From Fusobacterium naviforme (lineage in GTDB: Bacteria > Bacillota > Clostridia > Lachnospirales > Lachnospiraceae): a DNA stretch of 64,000 nucleotides. The stretch is taken from contig PYGH01000002.1 of the NCBI GenBank assembly GCA_003014445.1, forward strand, positions 1 to 64,000, read 5' to 3'. The notes below the pieces were generated by a model that ran no database searches, had not been told where the DNA came from, and saw nothing but the letters and a program-made list of their open reading frames with translations. Both the position numbers and the translations under genes were made by a program. Each line of letters opens with the position of its first letter. The stretch's first letter is position 1. Shown here one piece after another: positions 7,920-15,936 of this stretch.

Positions 7920-8804
7920 ATGGGATTTTTTGGAAAGCTTTTTGAGAAGAAGGAGTGTGCGATCTGCGGAGGAGAGATAGGACTTCTGGGGAACAGGAAG
8001 CTGGAGGACGGAAACTGCTGCAAAAATTGTGCCTCAAAGCTCTCCCCCTGGTTCTCGGACAGAAGAAAATCAACAGTGGAGGATATCAAGGCACAGCTCG
8101 TCTACCGCGAGGAAAATCAGCAGAAGGTTGCCTCCTTCCACACGACGCGCACCATCGGACGCAACACGAAGGTGCTGCTGGACGAGGACGCGCGCCGCTT
8201 CATGGTCACTGCAGCCAGAAATCTCGCTGAGGCCAATCCGGATGTGCTGGACTTTTCACAGGTTACGGGCTGCGATCTGGATGTGCAGGAGCATGAGATA
8301 GAAGAGAAGCGCGAGGTGAAGGACAAGGATGGTCACACCCAGCACGTCAGCTACAATCCCCCGCGTTACAGATACAGCTATGATTTCCAGATGAATATAC
8401 GCGTGAACCACCCCTACTTCAATGATATGAGCTTCAAGCTGAACAACATGAGCGTTGAGATACGCGACATGAACACGATGAACCGTATGGGCAGTTATAA
8501 CGGCATGGGGATGCGCAGCAGCAATATACAGGGAAATATCCTCAACAGCGTAATTCGGGGCATTGCGGGAGCCGCACTGCAGAATTCCGGTGATCCGCGA
8601 ATGATGAATCACGACTTTGCGGAGTACTATAACATGGGAATGGAGATCAGAGAGGCGCTGACAGCGATCCGTCAGGAGACGCGGGACAGCATTGCTGCAG
8701 AAAATGCTCCGAAGACTGCTGTGACCTGCCCATACTGTGGGGCGACCACAACACCGAATGCTGCGGGCTGCTGTGAGTTCTGTGGAGGAGCAATCAATGC
8801 CTGA
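7920..8804 (+). CDS. DUF4428 domain protein with terminal zinc ribbon
   Basis: A 294-residue soluble protein. It starts with a DUF4428 domain (ECAICGGEIGLLG, then DGNCCKNCASKLSPW), whose four cysteines should bind zinc. A central region with no recognised fold is rich in Met, Asn and Arg (residues about 175-215). It ends with a second zinc ribbon, CPYCGATTT and CEFCGGA. A strong ribosome site, AGGAGG, precedes the ATG at 7920. The stop overlaps the start of the next gene by 8 bases, so the two are translationally coupled. The DUF4428 family has no established function. The context is a three-gene operon with a second zinc-ribbon protein and a TPM-domain protein. Confidence 0.8.
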   Translation: MGFFGKLFEKKECAICGGEIGLLGNRKLEDGNCCKNCASKLSPWFSDRRKSTVEDIKAQLVYREENQQKVASFHTTRTIGRNTKVLLDEDARRFMVTAARNLAEANPDVLDFSQVTGCDLDVQEHEIEEKREVKDKDGHTQHVSYNPPRYRYSYDFQMNIRVNHPYFNDMSFKLNNMSVEIRDMNTMNRMGSYNGMGMRSSNIQGNILNSVIRGIAGAALQNSGDPRMMNHDFAEYYNMGMEIREALTAIRQETRDSIAAENAPKTAVTCPYCGATTTPNAAGCCEFCGGAINA

Positions 8805-10032
8805 TCAGGTAGTCAATTATCAATGCCCTGCGTGTACAGGTCCCCTGCATTTTGCGAGCGGCTCCGGTCAGCTGGAATGTGAGTACTGTGGCAGCAGCTT
8901 CAGCGTGGAGGAGGTAGAGTCCTTCTACGCGGAGAAGGCGAGAAGGGCGGCAGAGGCAGTCCAAAAAGCCGGGAAAAGTGAAGGCGCTACAGATACAGTA
9001 GAAGAGACGCAGACTCCTGCCGGGACAGAGAGCGGTGCAGGCGGGCCTCTCGCTGAGAAGGAGGAGCCGGAAAGCAGCAGCTGGGACAGCTCAGAGGTCG
9101 GCGCGGAGTGGGGCGTCGATGCGGAGAGCATGCGAAGCTACAGCTGCCCGAGCTGCGGCGCAGAGCTTATGTGTGAGGCGACCACCGCGGCGACACAGTG
9201 CCCCTACTGCGGAAATCCTACCATCGTTCCGGGCCAGCTAAGCGGTGGGATGAAGCCGAATTATGTCATTCCCTTCAAGCTGGACAAAAACAGTGCGATC
9301 GACGCACTGAAAAAGCATTTCGGAAGGCATCTTTTCCTGCCGGGGAGCTTTAAGAGCCAGAGTCAGCTGAAGAAGATTCAGGGGATCTATGTTCCATTCT
9401 GGCTCTTTGACGGGAGTGCGGAGGCGGAGTGCAGCTTTCATGCGAGCAATGTGAGTACATACAGAGAAGGGGATTACAGAGTCACCCGCACAGCGCACTA
9501 CGATGTGGAGCGCGGCGGAACCGTCAGCTTTGCAATGGTTCCGACCGATGCCAGCAAGAAAATGCCGGATGACCTCATGGATTCGCTGGAGCCATTTGAC
9601 TATAAGGGACTGAAAGCTTTCTCCATGGCCTATCTCCCCGGTTATCTTGCAGATAAGTATGATGTGAGTTTGAAGGAGAGCTCAGAGCGCGCGGACAGCC
9701 GCTGCAGGAGCAGCGCCAAGGAGCTGATGCGCCGCGACGTGACGGGCTACGGCAGCGTGAGTCTTCGAAGCGCCAGGGTCTCTATAAACCGCGGCAAGGT
9801 GCACTATGCCCTGCTTCCGGTGTGGATGCTGAAGGTGAAGTGGGCGAACCAGGAATATACCTTTGCGATGAATGGACAGACAGGTAAGATGGTGGGAAAT
9901 CTTCCGGTCTCAGAGGCGCGCTTCCGCGGCTTTGTGGCGGCTTTGGGACTGGTCTTAGCCGTTCTGTTTTATCTGCTGCGGCTTGGGCCGGGCATAGCCT
10001 GGCTCATCGTGAGCATGCTGCAGGAAATATAG
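8797..10032 (+). CDS. Double zinc-ribbon protein with C-terminal membrane anchor
   Basis: A 411-residue protein with two zinc ribbons. The first is at about residues 10-31 (CPACTGPL, CEYCGSSF) and the second after an acidic, low-complexity linker at about 109-135 (CPSCGAELM, CPYCGNPTI). A conserved body follows, including YVIPFKLDKNSA and IYVPFWLFDG, and a single membrane segment lies near the C-terminus (about 385-405). Proteins of this layout in Clostridia are often mislabelled as PriA-like because of the ribbon; no helicase motifs are present. The ATG at 8797 has GGAGGAG upstream and overlaps the previous gene, which favours it over longer readings. Function is unknown. It is probably a membrane-associated partner of its two neighbours. 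Confidence 0.75.
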   Translation: MPDQVVNYQCPACTGPLHFASGSGQLECEYCGSSFSVEEVESFYAEKARRAAEAVQKAGKSEGATDTVEETQTPAGTESGAGGPLAEKEEPESSSWDSSEVGAEWGVDAESMRSYSCPSCGAELMCEATTAATQCPYCGNPTIVPGQLSGGMKPNYVIPFKLDKNSAIDALKKHFGRHLFLPGSFKSQSQLKKIQGIYVPFWLFDGSAEAECSFHASNVSTYREGDYRVTRTAHYDVERGGTVSFAMVPTDASKKMPDDLMDSLEPFDYKGLKAFSMAYLPGYLADKYDVSLKESSERADSRCRSSAKELMRRDVTGYGSVSLRSARVSINRGKVHYALLPVWMLKVKWANQEYTFAMNGQTGKMVGNLPVSEARFRGFVAALGLVLAVLFYLLRLGPGIAWLIVSMLQEI

Positions 10033-10041
10033 GAGGATGGA

Positions 10042-11493
10042 ATGAAAAAAATACTTTCAAGTTTTTCCATGCTCTTCCTCTTCCTGCTTATGCTGTCCTT
10101 TCCTGCGTTTGCGGCGGAAGGAGACGGCGCCCTGCTCTACCGCGCTGTGCACTGCGAGAAGGACGGCACGGAGTACAGCTGTGAGGGAGAGTACCTGAGA
10201 CTGGATATTTCCGGAGAGGGAGAGATATGCTTCAATGGAGAGATCAGTCCGATCCAGTGGCGAGCAGAGGGAGACGCACTTTACGTTGTTGATGCAGAAG
10301 GCTATGAGCTTGTGGCAGCCTACCTTTCAGATGGATCCGTGAGTGGCATCTACGGGGGATACAGCTACGTCTATGTGCCGGAGAGCCCGGATGTGTCCTC
10401 AGAGACAGTGCCGCCTGCGGACAGCACGGAGGAGAGCGGAGAAGAGGATGCTCTGTGTCTTGCAGTGCTGCGTGCAGAGAGCTGCATGGAGAACGGCACG
10501 GAGTACAGCTGCACGGGAGAGTATGTCGTTCTGAATGCAGGCGGGAGTGGCATGGTGGTCTATGATCACTGCGCCTATCCCATCAGCTGGGACTATGACT
10601 CTGAGACAGATGCGCTTTCCTTTGAGGACAATGCAGGAAACAGCTTTGAGGGAGAGATGACAGAGGAAGGGGTCTTTGGACGCTTTCACGGCTATGACTA
10701 CAGCTTTGGGTATTACGACAGCGCACCCATTATGCGGCTCATGCCGGAGCGCTGGGGAGAGGGACTGCCTCTGCTGCTTGATGAGGCAGAGATTCTGACC
10801 GCGGAGCAGCGAAAGGAGCTCAGTGAGAAGCTTGAAAAAATAGCCGAGGACTATCACTGCAATGTCTATATCATCACAATGAAGGATATGTCAGATTACA
10901 GCGAGTCCAAATCCATAGAGACAGTCTCGGAGGAGCTTCGCGTCGGCTATGATCTGGGCTGCGGCGCTGACAGGGACTGCCTGTGCCTCGTACTGTCCAT
11001 GGCACAGCGTGACTATGATCTCTGTGCCTTCGGCGAATTTGCGCACCGCTCCTTCAATGACTTTGGAAAGGAGCAGCTGGCAAAAAAGTTCAAGGAGCAT
11101 TTCAAGGAGGACGACTGGTACGGAGGTCTGAAGGACTACGTGGAGGAGAGCGGGAAATACCTGAAGCTCTCAGCGGAGGGGAAGCCGGTCTCGATCGGAA
11201 CCATGCCGCTCACAAAGCTGCTGGGCGCACTGATTTCTCTTCTCTTGGGCCTTCTGGTATCCATCCTTGCAGCTCTGTGGCTGCGCAAAAAAATGATCTC
11301 CGTCAGCAAAGAGAGCATGGCGGAGCAGTACCTGGATATGACAGGCAGTGAGATTACCCATCGCTCGGACCGCTACACACACACGACAGAGAACAGAGTT
11401 TACGATCCGCCTTCATCCTCCGGTAGCAGCGGCTCGAGCAGCGGCTCGAGCAGAAGCTCAAGCGGGCATTCGCATTCCAGCGGAAAGTTCTGA
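10042..11493 (+). CDS. TPM domain membrane protein with duplicated N-terminal module
   Basis: A 483-residue exported protein. A signal peptide (about 1-25) is followed by two similar modules of about 90 residues each (about 27-115 and 135-225), which share NGTEYSC/DGTEYSC and a GEY segment. A TPM domain then spans about 240-365 (LLLDEAEILTAEQRKEL, YHCNVYIITM, CLCLVLSMAQRDYDL). One membrane helix lies at about 388-412. The cytoplasmic tail ends in a Ser/Gly/His-rich low-complexity stretch, a feature common in TPM proteins. TPM domains occur in photosystem II repair factors of plants and in bacterial membrane proteins of unclear role. The gene is the third of the DUF4428/zinc-ribbon operon, 9 bases after its neighbour. 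Confidence 0.8.
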   Translation: MKKILSSFSMLFLFLLMLSFPAFAAEGDGALLYRAVHCEKDGTEYSCEGEYLRLDISGEGEICFNGEISPIQWRAEGDALYVVDAEGYELVAAYLSDGSVSGIYGGYSYVYVPESPDVSSETVPPADSTEESGEEDALCLAVLRAESCMENGTEYSCTGEYVVLNAGGSGMVVYDHCAYPISWDYDSETDALSFEDNAGNSFEGEMTEEGVFGRFHGYDYSFGYYDSAPIMRLMPERWGEGLPLLLDEAEILTAEQRKELSEKLEKIAEDYHCNVYIITMKDMSDYSESKSIETVSEELRVGYDLGCGADRDCLCLVLSMAQRDYDLCAFGEFAHRSFNDFGKEQLAKKFKEHFKEDDWYGGLKDYVEESGKYLKLSAEGKPVSIGTMPLTKLLGALISLLLGLLVSILAALWLRKKMISVSKESMAEQYLDMTGSEITHRSDRYTHTTENRVYDPPSSSGSSGSSSGSSRSSSGHSHSSGKF

Positions 11494-11499
11494 GCGTCC

Positions 11500-12081
11500 T
11501 CAGTTCTCACTGCGGAACACAATGCCCGTATCCGGATCCATGGATTCCACAATGGCGAGGGAGTGGAGGTCGATTCCCAGCTCGCGAATGCGCTTTCCGC
11601 CGTCCTGAAAGCCCTTTTCGATCACCGCGCCCGCGCCCACGAGGGTGGCGCCGGCCTGACGAACGAGGTCGGAGAGCCCCAGAATTGCCTTGCCATTTGC
11701 AAGAAAGTCGTCGATGATAAGAATTTTATCCTCCGGAAGAAGAAATTTTCTGGAGACGACGATGTCGTTCGTGGTTTTATGGGTGAAGGACTCTACTCTG
11801 GCTGTGTAGACATCACCCGCGATATTTAAGGATTTTGATTTTTTGGCAAACACTACGGGACAGTGGAAGTAGCGGGCGGCGATGCAGGCGATCGCGATGC
11901 CCGAGGACTCAATGGTGAGTATCTTGGTGATCTCCCGGTCAGAGAACTGCCGCTTCAGCTCCTTTCCTATTTCCTCGAGAAGTGCAACATCAATCTGATG
12001 ATTCAGAAAAGAATCTACCTTCAGAATATTTCCCTTTTCCACCTGTCCGCTTGTGCGGATCCGGTCCATCAAAAGCTTCAT
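11500..12081 (-). CDS. xpt: Xanthine phosphoribosyltransferase
   Basis: A 193-residue cytoplasmic enzyme that joins xanthine to PRPP to give XMP in purine salvage. The protein shows the Xpt signature KVDSFLNHQID, then TKILTIESSGIA, the VVFAKKSKSL segment, and the PRPP-binding motif ILIIDDFLANGKA. The ATG at 12081 gives the usual length of about 190 residues. An ATG at 12087 has the better-spaced GGAG and is a close alternative. A TTG at 12126 would fall within a few bases of the predicted transcription start, so it is unlikely. The gene runs opposite to its neighbours and converges with the TPM gene. No purine riboswitch is possible in the very short leader. Confidence 0.93.
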   Translation of the reverse strand: MKLLMDRIRTSGQVEKGNILKVDSFLNHQIDVALLEEIGKELKRQFSDREITKILTIESSGIAIACIAARYFHCPVVFAKKSKSLNIAGDVYTARVESFTHKTTNDIVVSRKFLLPEDKILIIDDFLANGKAILGLSDLVRQAGATLVGAGAVIEKGFQDGGKRIRELGIDLHSLAIVESMDPDTGIVFRSEN

Positions 12082-12139
12082 CTGCATAGCCTGCTCCATT
12101 CCTGCCGCTGTGGTCTGCGTGCTCAAATAAATTTTTCCT

Positions 12140-12168
12140 ATTGTAGCATATGCGGGCGAAATTGTAAA
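12140..12168 (-). promoter_or_regulatory. xpt promoter
   Basis: On the minus strand, TTTACA (plus-strand positions 12163-12168) and TACAAT (12140-12145) are 17 bases apart. Transcription should start near 12133, giving a leader of about 50 bases. This excludes an aptamer-type riboswitch. Confidence 0.7.
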
Positions 12169-12211
12169 AATTCAGAAAAGAAATACAGATCTGAAATGGA
12201 ATGATATATTG

Positions 12212-12240
12212 TTGACAAAGTTTTGCGACGGTTATATAAT
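12212..12240 (+). promoter_or_regulatory. Consensus promoter of the DUF6465 gene
   Basis: TTGACA at 12212-12217 and TATAAT at 12235-12240 are separated by 17 bases, a perfect consensus. It faces away from the xpt promoter and leads into a long leader of about 180 bases before the ATG at 12429. Confidence 0.85.
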
Positions 12241-12428
12241 TGCGCCAACTCCGACATTGATTGACATAAAAACGGAGAGATTTGGAAACTGTGGTAACAG
12301 CTGTGATATCGTTCCGGCAGAGCTGTCCGGAGGAGGGCCTGACATTGTTGATTGATAAGAGAATGCTTCTCCGGGAGGCAGAGGCCAGAGCGGCAGGACG
12401 CAGAAAGCAAGTATTGGAGGAAACGGAA

Positions 12429-12836
12429 ATGGTTAAGAAGAGTGAAAAGAGCAGTGAGGCAGAGCTTAAGGCTGTGATGCCGAAGGGCAAGGCGACTCCG
12501 GCAAAGAAGGCGGGCACGGTGAAGAAGGCAAGTTCTGTCAGAGGGTCAGCGGGGGAGAGCGCAGAGAAGTCTGCCGGGAAGAAGACAACGACAAAGAAGA
12601 CTGTGACAGCCGGAAAGCCGTCGGCGAAGAAGGCTGTGAAATACACGGTACTTATCGAGTATCAGGGAAGGCAGATCTCTGCAGAGGATGCGATGCAGGC
12701 AGCAGTGAAGGCCTATGAGGCGGAGCACAAAGACGTTGAGCTGAAGACCGTGGAACTCTACATCAAGCCGGAGGAGAACGCGGCGTACTATGTTGTAAAT
12801 GGAGACGCTTCTCCGGAGTATCGCATCGCGCTCTGA
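12429..12836 (+). CDS. DUF6465 family protein with lysine/alanine-rich N-terminal tail
   Basis: A 135-residue protein. The first half is a disordered, basic stretch of Lys-Lys-Thr, Ala-Lys-Lys and similar repeats, reminiscent of histone H1 tails. The second half (about residues 72-135) is the compact DUF6465 domain, with YTVLIEYQGRQISAEDAM and VELYIKPEENAAYYVVNG. The domain is common in Lachnospiraceae and has no known function. The ATG at 12429 is chosen because GGAGG at 12416-12420 is 8 bases upstream; the frame is open further upstream from a TTG at 12282 without a ribosome site. The basic tail and very strong promoter suggest an abundant nucleic-acid-binding protein, but that is inference. 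Confidence 0.75.
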   Translation: MVKKSEKSSEAELKAVMPKGKATPAKKAGTVKKASSVRGSAGESAEKSAGKKTTTKKTVTAGKPSAKKAVKYTVLIEYQGRQISAEDAMQAAVKAYEAEHKDVELKTVELYIKPEENAAYYVVNGDASPEYRIAL

Positions 12837-12908
12837 TATTTCAGCGCAGAGCTGTCGAAGGTACGGAATATTCAGAAGTATGGAATATTCATAAAGAATT
12901 CATGAGAT

Positions 12909-12952
12909 AAAGCATCAGGCGGAGAGATTTGCTCTATGCCGGGTGCTTTTTT
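12909..12952 (+). terminator. Rho-independent terminator
   Basis: AAAGCATC at 12909-12916 pairs with GGTGCTTT at 12942-12949, with additional GGC/GCC pairing inside, and the sequence runs on into Ts. It ends the DUF6465 transcript. Confidence 0.8.
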
Positions 12953-13019
12953 CTTGCTATAGTAGTTGATAGGAAACTATGGAGCGGCGACAGCCGGTCA
13001 GTCAGTAAAGGAGTGCTGT

Positions 13020-14651
13020 ATGTATTACGATGATAAGATATGGCTTGCAAGCAGCGGGGAGGAGCCCTGTTACATACTTCCAAAGATGGTAAATCGTCAC
13101 GGACTCATAGCCGGCGCAACGGGAACCGGAAAGACGGTCACGCTGAAGGTCCTGGCGGAGTCCCTCTCGGACGCGGGAGTCTCTGTTTTTCTATCAGATG
13201 TGAAGGGAGATCTTGCAGGGATGTGCAGGCCCGGCGCGGACAGCGCAGATATGCAGGCGCGTATCGCGCGCTTCGGTCTTCAAGACAAGGGCTTTTCCTA
13301 TCGCGCCTATCCCACGGAGTTCTGGGACATACTCGGAAAAAAGGGGCTGGCGCTCCGCACGACTGTGTCCGAATTCGGTCCGCTGCTGTTCTCACGTCTT
13401 CTGGATCTGAACAAAATTCAGAGTGATCTTCTGGATGTGGTGTTTCGTATCGCGGATGAGGAGGGATTGCTGCTTCTTGACATGAAGGATCTTCACTCCA
13501 TGCTGAACTATGTGGAGGATCATGCTGCCGATTACCGTCAGCGCTATGGAAACATAGGAAAGAACAGTATCGGCGCTATCATGCGGGCGCTGGTCGCGCT
13601 GGAGGGCAGAGGCGGAGAGCAGTTCTTCGGGGAACCCGCCCTGCAGATCGAGGACTGGTTCCGCACGGATGCAGAGGGCAGAGGCCTCATCAATATACTG
13701 GATTCCACCTCTCTCATCAATGATCCGACGATTTATGCGACCTTCATGCTATGGCTCATGACGGAGCTCTTTGAGAAGCTCCCCGAGGCGGGCGATCTGG
13801 AAAAGCCGAAGATCGTGTTCTTCTTTGATGAGGCGCATCTTCTCTTTGACAGCGCACCGAAGGCACTGCTGGAGAAGATTGAGCAGGTAGTGAAGCTCAT
13901 ACGTTCCAAGGGAGTGGGGATCTTCTTCATCACGCAGAATCCGGGCGACATTCCGGGAGGAGTGCTTGCGCAGCTCGGAAATAAGGTACAGCATGCGCTG
14001 CGCGCCTACACGCCGGCAGAACAGAAAGGGATACGCGCAGCGGCGGAGTCCTTCCGGAAGAATCCGGAATTTGATACGGCTGCGGCGCTTCAGGAGCTGA
14101 AGACCGCGGAGGCAGTCGTCTCCTTCCTGCAGGAGGACGGCGCTCCCTCCGTATGCCGTATTGCAAAGATACTGCCGCCTCAGTCACAGATAGGCGCACT
14201 GGATAAGGTCACGCAGCAGGCAACTGTGCTGACCAGCGACCTGTATGAGAAGTACGCAGAGAGTATAGACCGGGAGTCTGCCTATGAGCTGCTGCTTAGC
14301 AGATATGATCAGCAGGCCGCAGAGGAGGCAAAGCAGCGGGAGGAGGCGGAGGCTGCGAAGCAGGCCGCAAAGGATGCAGCAGCTGCGGAGAAGCTTGCTG
14401 CGCGGGAAGCAGCTGCCGCAGAGAAGCAGGCGGCAAGGGAGGCGGCTGCCGCGGAGAAGGCGGCAAGGCAGGCGGAGCTCAAGAAGAAGCGCACCATAGC
14501 TTCCATTGGCAACAGCGCTGTGGGTACCATAGGAAGAGAGGTCGGAAATCAGCTGGGCAAGAGTGTCGGCGGGAGCTTTGGCAAGAAGATCGGGGGAAAT
14601 GTCGGCGCGAGTCTGGGGCGCGGTCTCCTGAAGACGCTGCTGAATCTGTGA
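13020..14651 (+). CDS. HerA-like ATPase (DUF853 family)
   Basis: A 543-residue P-loop ATPase. The Walker A motif GATGTGKT is at residues 32-39, the LSDVKGDLAGM segment is typical of this family, and the Walker B KIVFFFDEAHLL is near 263. A glutamine/asparagine sensor-like FFITQNPGDIP follows. Residues about 430-490 form an Ala/Glu/Lys coiled coil built of tandem AAAAEK-AARE units. The tail (about 497-540) is glycine-rich, with GGSFGKKIGG and GASLGRG. HerA-type ATPases are hexameric DNA translocases; DUF853 members are poorly studied. The ATG at 13020 follows AAGGAG at a usual distance. It stands alone, with no NurA nuclease beside it. Confidence 0.8.
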   Translation: MYYDDKIWLASSGEEPCYILPKMVNRHGLIAGATGTGKTVTLKVLAESLSDAGVSVFLSDVKGDLAGMCRPGADSADMQARIARFGLQDKGFSYRAYPTEFWDILGKKGLALRTTVSEFGPLLFSRLLDLNKIQSDLLDVVFRIADEEGLLLLDMKDLHSMLNYVEDHAADYRQRYGNIGKNSIGAIMRALVALEGRGGEQFFGEPALQIEDWFRTDAEGRGLINILDSTSLINDPTIYATFMLWLMTELFEKLPEAGDLEKPKIVFFFDEAHLLFDSAPKALLEKIEQVVKLIRSKGVGIFFITQNPGDIPGGVLAQLGNKVQHALRAYTPAEQKGIRAAAESFRKNPEFDTAAALQELKTAEAVVSFLQEDGAPSVCRIAKILPPQSQIGALDKVTQQATVLTSDLYEKYAESIDRESAYELLLSRYDQQAAEEAKQREEAEAAKQAAKDAAAAEKLAAREAAAAEKQAAREAAAAEKAARQAELKKKRTIASIGNSAVGTIGREVGNQLGKSVGGSFGKKIGGNVGASLGRGLLKTLLNL

Positions 14652-14804
14652 TTGCGCAGCGGGGGAGAGCTGTCGCGGGAGGACAGCATTTTCCATGTTT
14701 TTACATTTCGATTTCCGGGCTGCTGTGGTAAGATAGAGCTTATCGGATTTCGTTTCGGATTCTGATTCCGCATAGCTTCAGGCGATGACAGGAGGATGGA
14801 AGAA

Positions 14805-15584
14805 ATGATAGAGCTTGGCATGGCAAATCGGGCGGCGGCAGCTTTGCTTGGAGCGGAGAGTACAGAGGTTCTGGTGCGCTCTGCGATGGAGGGTTCCATG
14901 GGACGGGTCTGGGTATATGTGACGGAGCATCCCTCCTTCTGTCTTGTGAGAGTGGGGCGCTTCTCCTACCTGCTGGGACTTCCGCCGCGGGGGGCAGCAT
15001 CCATTGATCTCTACAACACACTCTGCACAGAGTGTGCGGACAGCAATATAACCGTGGAGCATGAGCGCTGGGGTCTGTGGCTGGAGAAACAGTTTCGCGG
15101 ACGCTTCCGCACTCTGACCCGCTATGCACTGAATGTGCCGGAGCAGGGCTTTGATTCCGGAATCCTGCAGAAATATATCTCGGAGCTTCCGGAGGGCTTT
15201 GCACTGCGTCGCTTTGATGAGGCGCTTTACCGTCAGGCGCTCTCTGCAGAGTGGAGCGCGGATTTTGTGGCAAGCTTTGCAAATGAGCAGCAGTACCGGC
15301 AGTTTGGAATGGGCTTTGCAGTCATGCAGGGAGAGCGCATGGTCAGCGCCTGCTCAGCCTATGCTTTTTCCATGGGGATGATGGAGGTTGAAGTGGCGAC
15401 GGAGCGCTCCTTCCGAAGACGGGGGCTTGCGTCGGCCGCTGCTGCGCGCTTTCTTCTTGATTGTATGGAGCACGGACTCAGACCGAACTGGGATGCAGCG
15501 AATCTCGCATCTGTAGGGCTTGCGGAGAAGCTGGGCTACAAGCTCCTCAGGGAGTATCAGATTTACCAGATTTCAGTGGACTGA
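14805..15584 (+). CDS. GNAT family acetyltransferase
   Basis: A 259-residue protein whose C-terminal half is a GNAT fold. The acetyl-CoA loop can be read as TERSFRRRGLASAAAARFL, with a following strand/helix ending in ASVGLAEKLGYKLL. The N-terminal half matches the layout of the GNAT_acetyltran group found in Clostridia. The substrate is unknown. The ATG at 14805 is preferred over one at 14796, because the AGGAGG at 14790-14795 touches the earlier ATG but lies 9 bases before the later one. A weak hairpin at 14669-14687 separates it from the ATPase gene. Confidence 0.75.
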   Translation: MIELGMANRAAAALLGAESTEVLVRSAMEGSMGRVWVYVTEHPSFCLVRVGRFSYLLGLPPRGAASIDLYNTLCTECADSNITVEHERWGLWLEKQFRGRFRTLTRYALNVPEQGFDSGILQKYISELPEGFALRRFDEALYRQALSAEWSADFVASFANEQQYRQFGMGFAVMQGERMVSACSAYAFSMGMMEVEVATERSFRRRGLASAAAARFLLDCMEHGLRPNWDAANLASVGLAEKLGYKLLREYQIYQISVD

Positions 15585-15592
15585 GAAAGCAC

Positions 15593-15621
15593 TTTACTTA
15601 TAAGGGTGCTGCGGGTATAAT
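15593..15621 (+). promoter_or_regulatory. Promoter of the 6S-like RNA
   Basis: TTTACT at 15593-15598 and TATAAT at 15616-15621 are 17 bases apart. Transcription is expected near 15628, just ahead of the folded RNA. Confidence 0.7.
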
Positions 15622-15628
15622 TTAGTTA

Positions 15629-15855
15629 GGGTATTATGTGAACGGTTTTGTTTTTTAATTGCATATGGGCAGCACCTGGAATGTTCGACAATCTTACCAA
15701 TTTTGAACCTGCAAATATATGACAGGGAGACCTTATTCCCGCTCGGATGTCAGGCCGCCGCGAGCGGAAGGCAGATGTTCGGGTGCGGTCACCCACCTGG
15801 CTATGCCAGGCGTCAATAAGTAAGACCGGCATTTTGGGGCTGCTTATTAAAATCA
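15629..15855 (+). ncRNA. ssrS: 6S RNA-like structured RNA
   Basis: This region has no open frame but folds as a long rod like 6S RNA, which mimics an open promoter and binds RNA polymerase. The closing stem pairs 15665-15683 with 15830-15847, interrupted only by a bulged A at 15674. Next come TCTTAC (15692-15697) with GTAAGA (15820-15825), a large central bubble whose 3' side holds the hairpin CCTGGC-TAT-GCCAGG (15796-15810), and an upper stem of GGGAGACC (15725-15732) with GGTCACCC (15787-15794). Inside it lies the apical hairpin CCGCTCG/CGAGCGG (15739-15767). Rod, bubble and 3' bubble hairpin are the 6S hallmarks. Own promoter and terminator support an independent RNA. The assignment rests on structure drawn by hand. 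Confidence 0.65.
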
Positions 15856-15879
15856 GGCAGCGTTTTTCGCTGCCTTTTT
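15856..15879 (+). terminator. Rho-independent terminator of the 6S-like RNA
   Basis: GGCAGCG (15856-15862) and CGCTGCC (15868-15874) form a perfect 7-base stem with a T5 loop. A run of five T follows. Confidence 0.9.
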
Positions 15880-15936
15880 ACATGAGTGAAATCCGTTCTG
15901 TCGGGTTCTGAAATATTTAGAGTAGAGAGGTCTCAG

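Noticed and set aside
8737-8796. Longer start for the zinc-ribbon protein
   Set aside because: The extra 20 codons overlap the DUF4428 zinc ribbon and have no ribosome site, whereas the ATG at 8797 has GGAGGAG.
12082-12211. Purine riboswitch before xpt
   Set aside because: The minus-strand promoter at 12140-12168 leaves a leader of only about 50 bases, too short for an aptamer and switch.
14669-14687. Terminator after the HerA-like gene
   Set aside because: GCTGTC/GACAGC forms a 6-base stem followed by ATTTTCC only. Possible but too weak to call.
15629-15855. SRP RNA, tmRNA or RNase P RNA
   Set aside because: The conserved GGAAGGAAGCA-type SRP loop is absent, there is no tag-peptide frame with tRNA-like ends, and the GAGGAAAGTCC start of RNase P RNA is missing. 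The rod fold fits 6S better.
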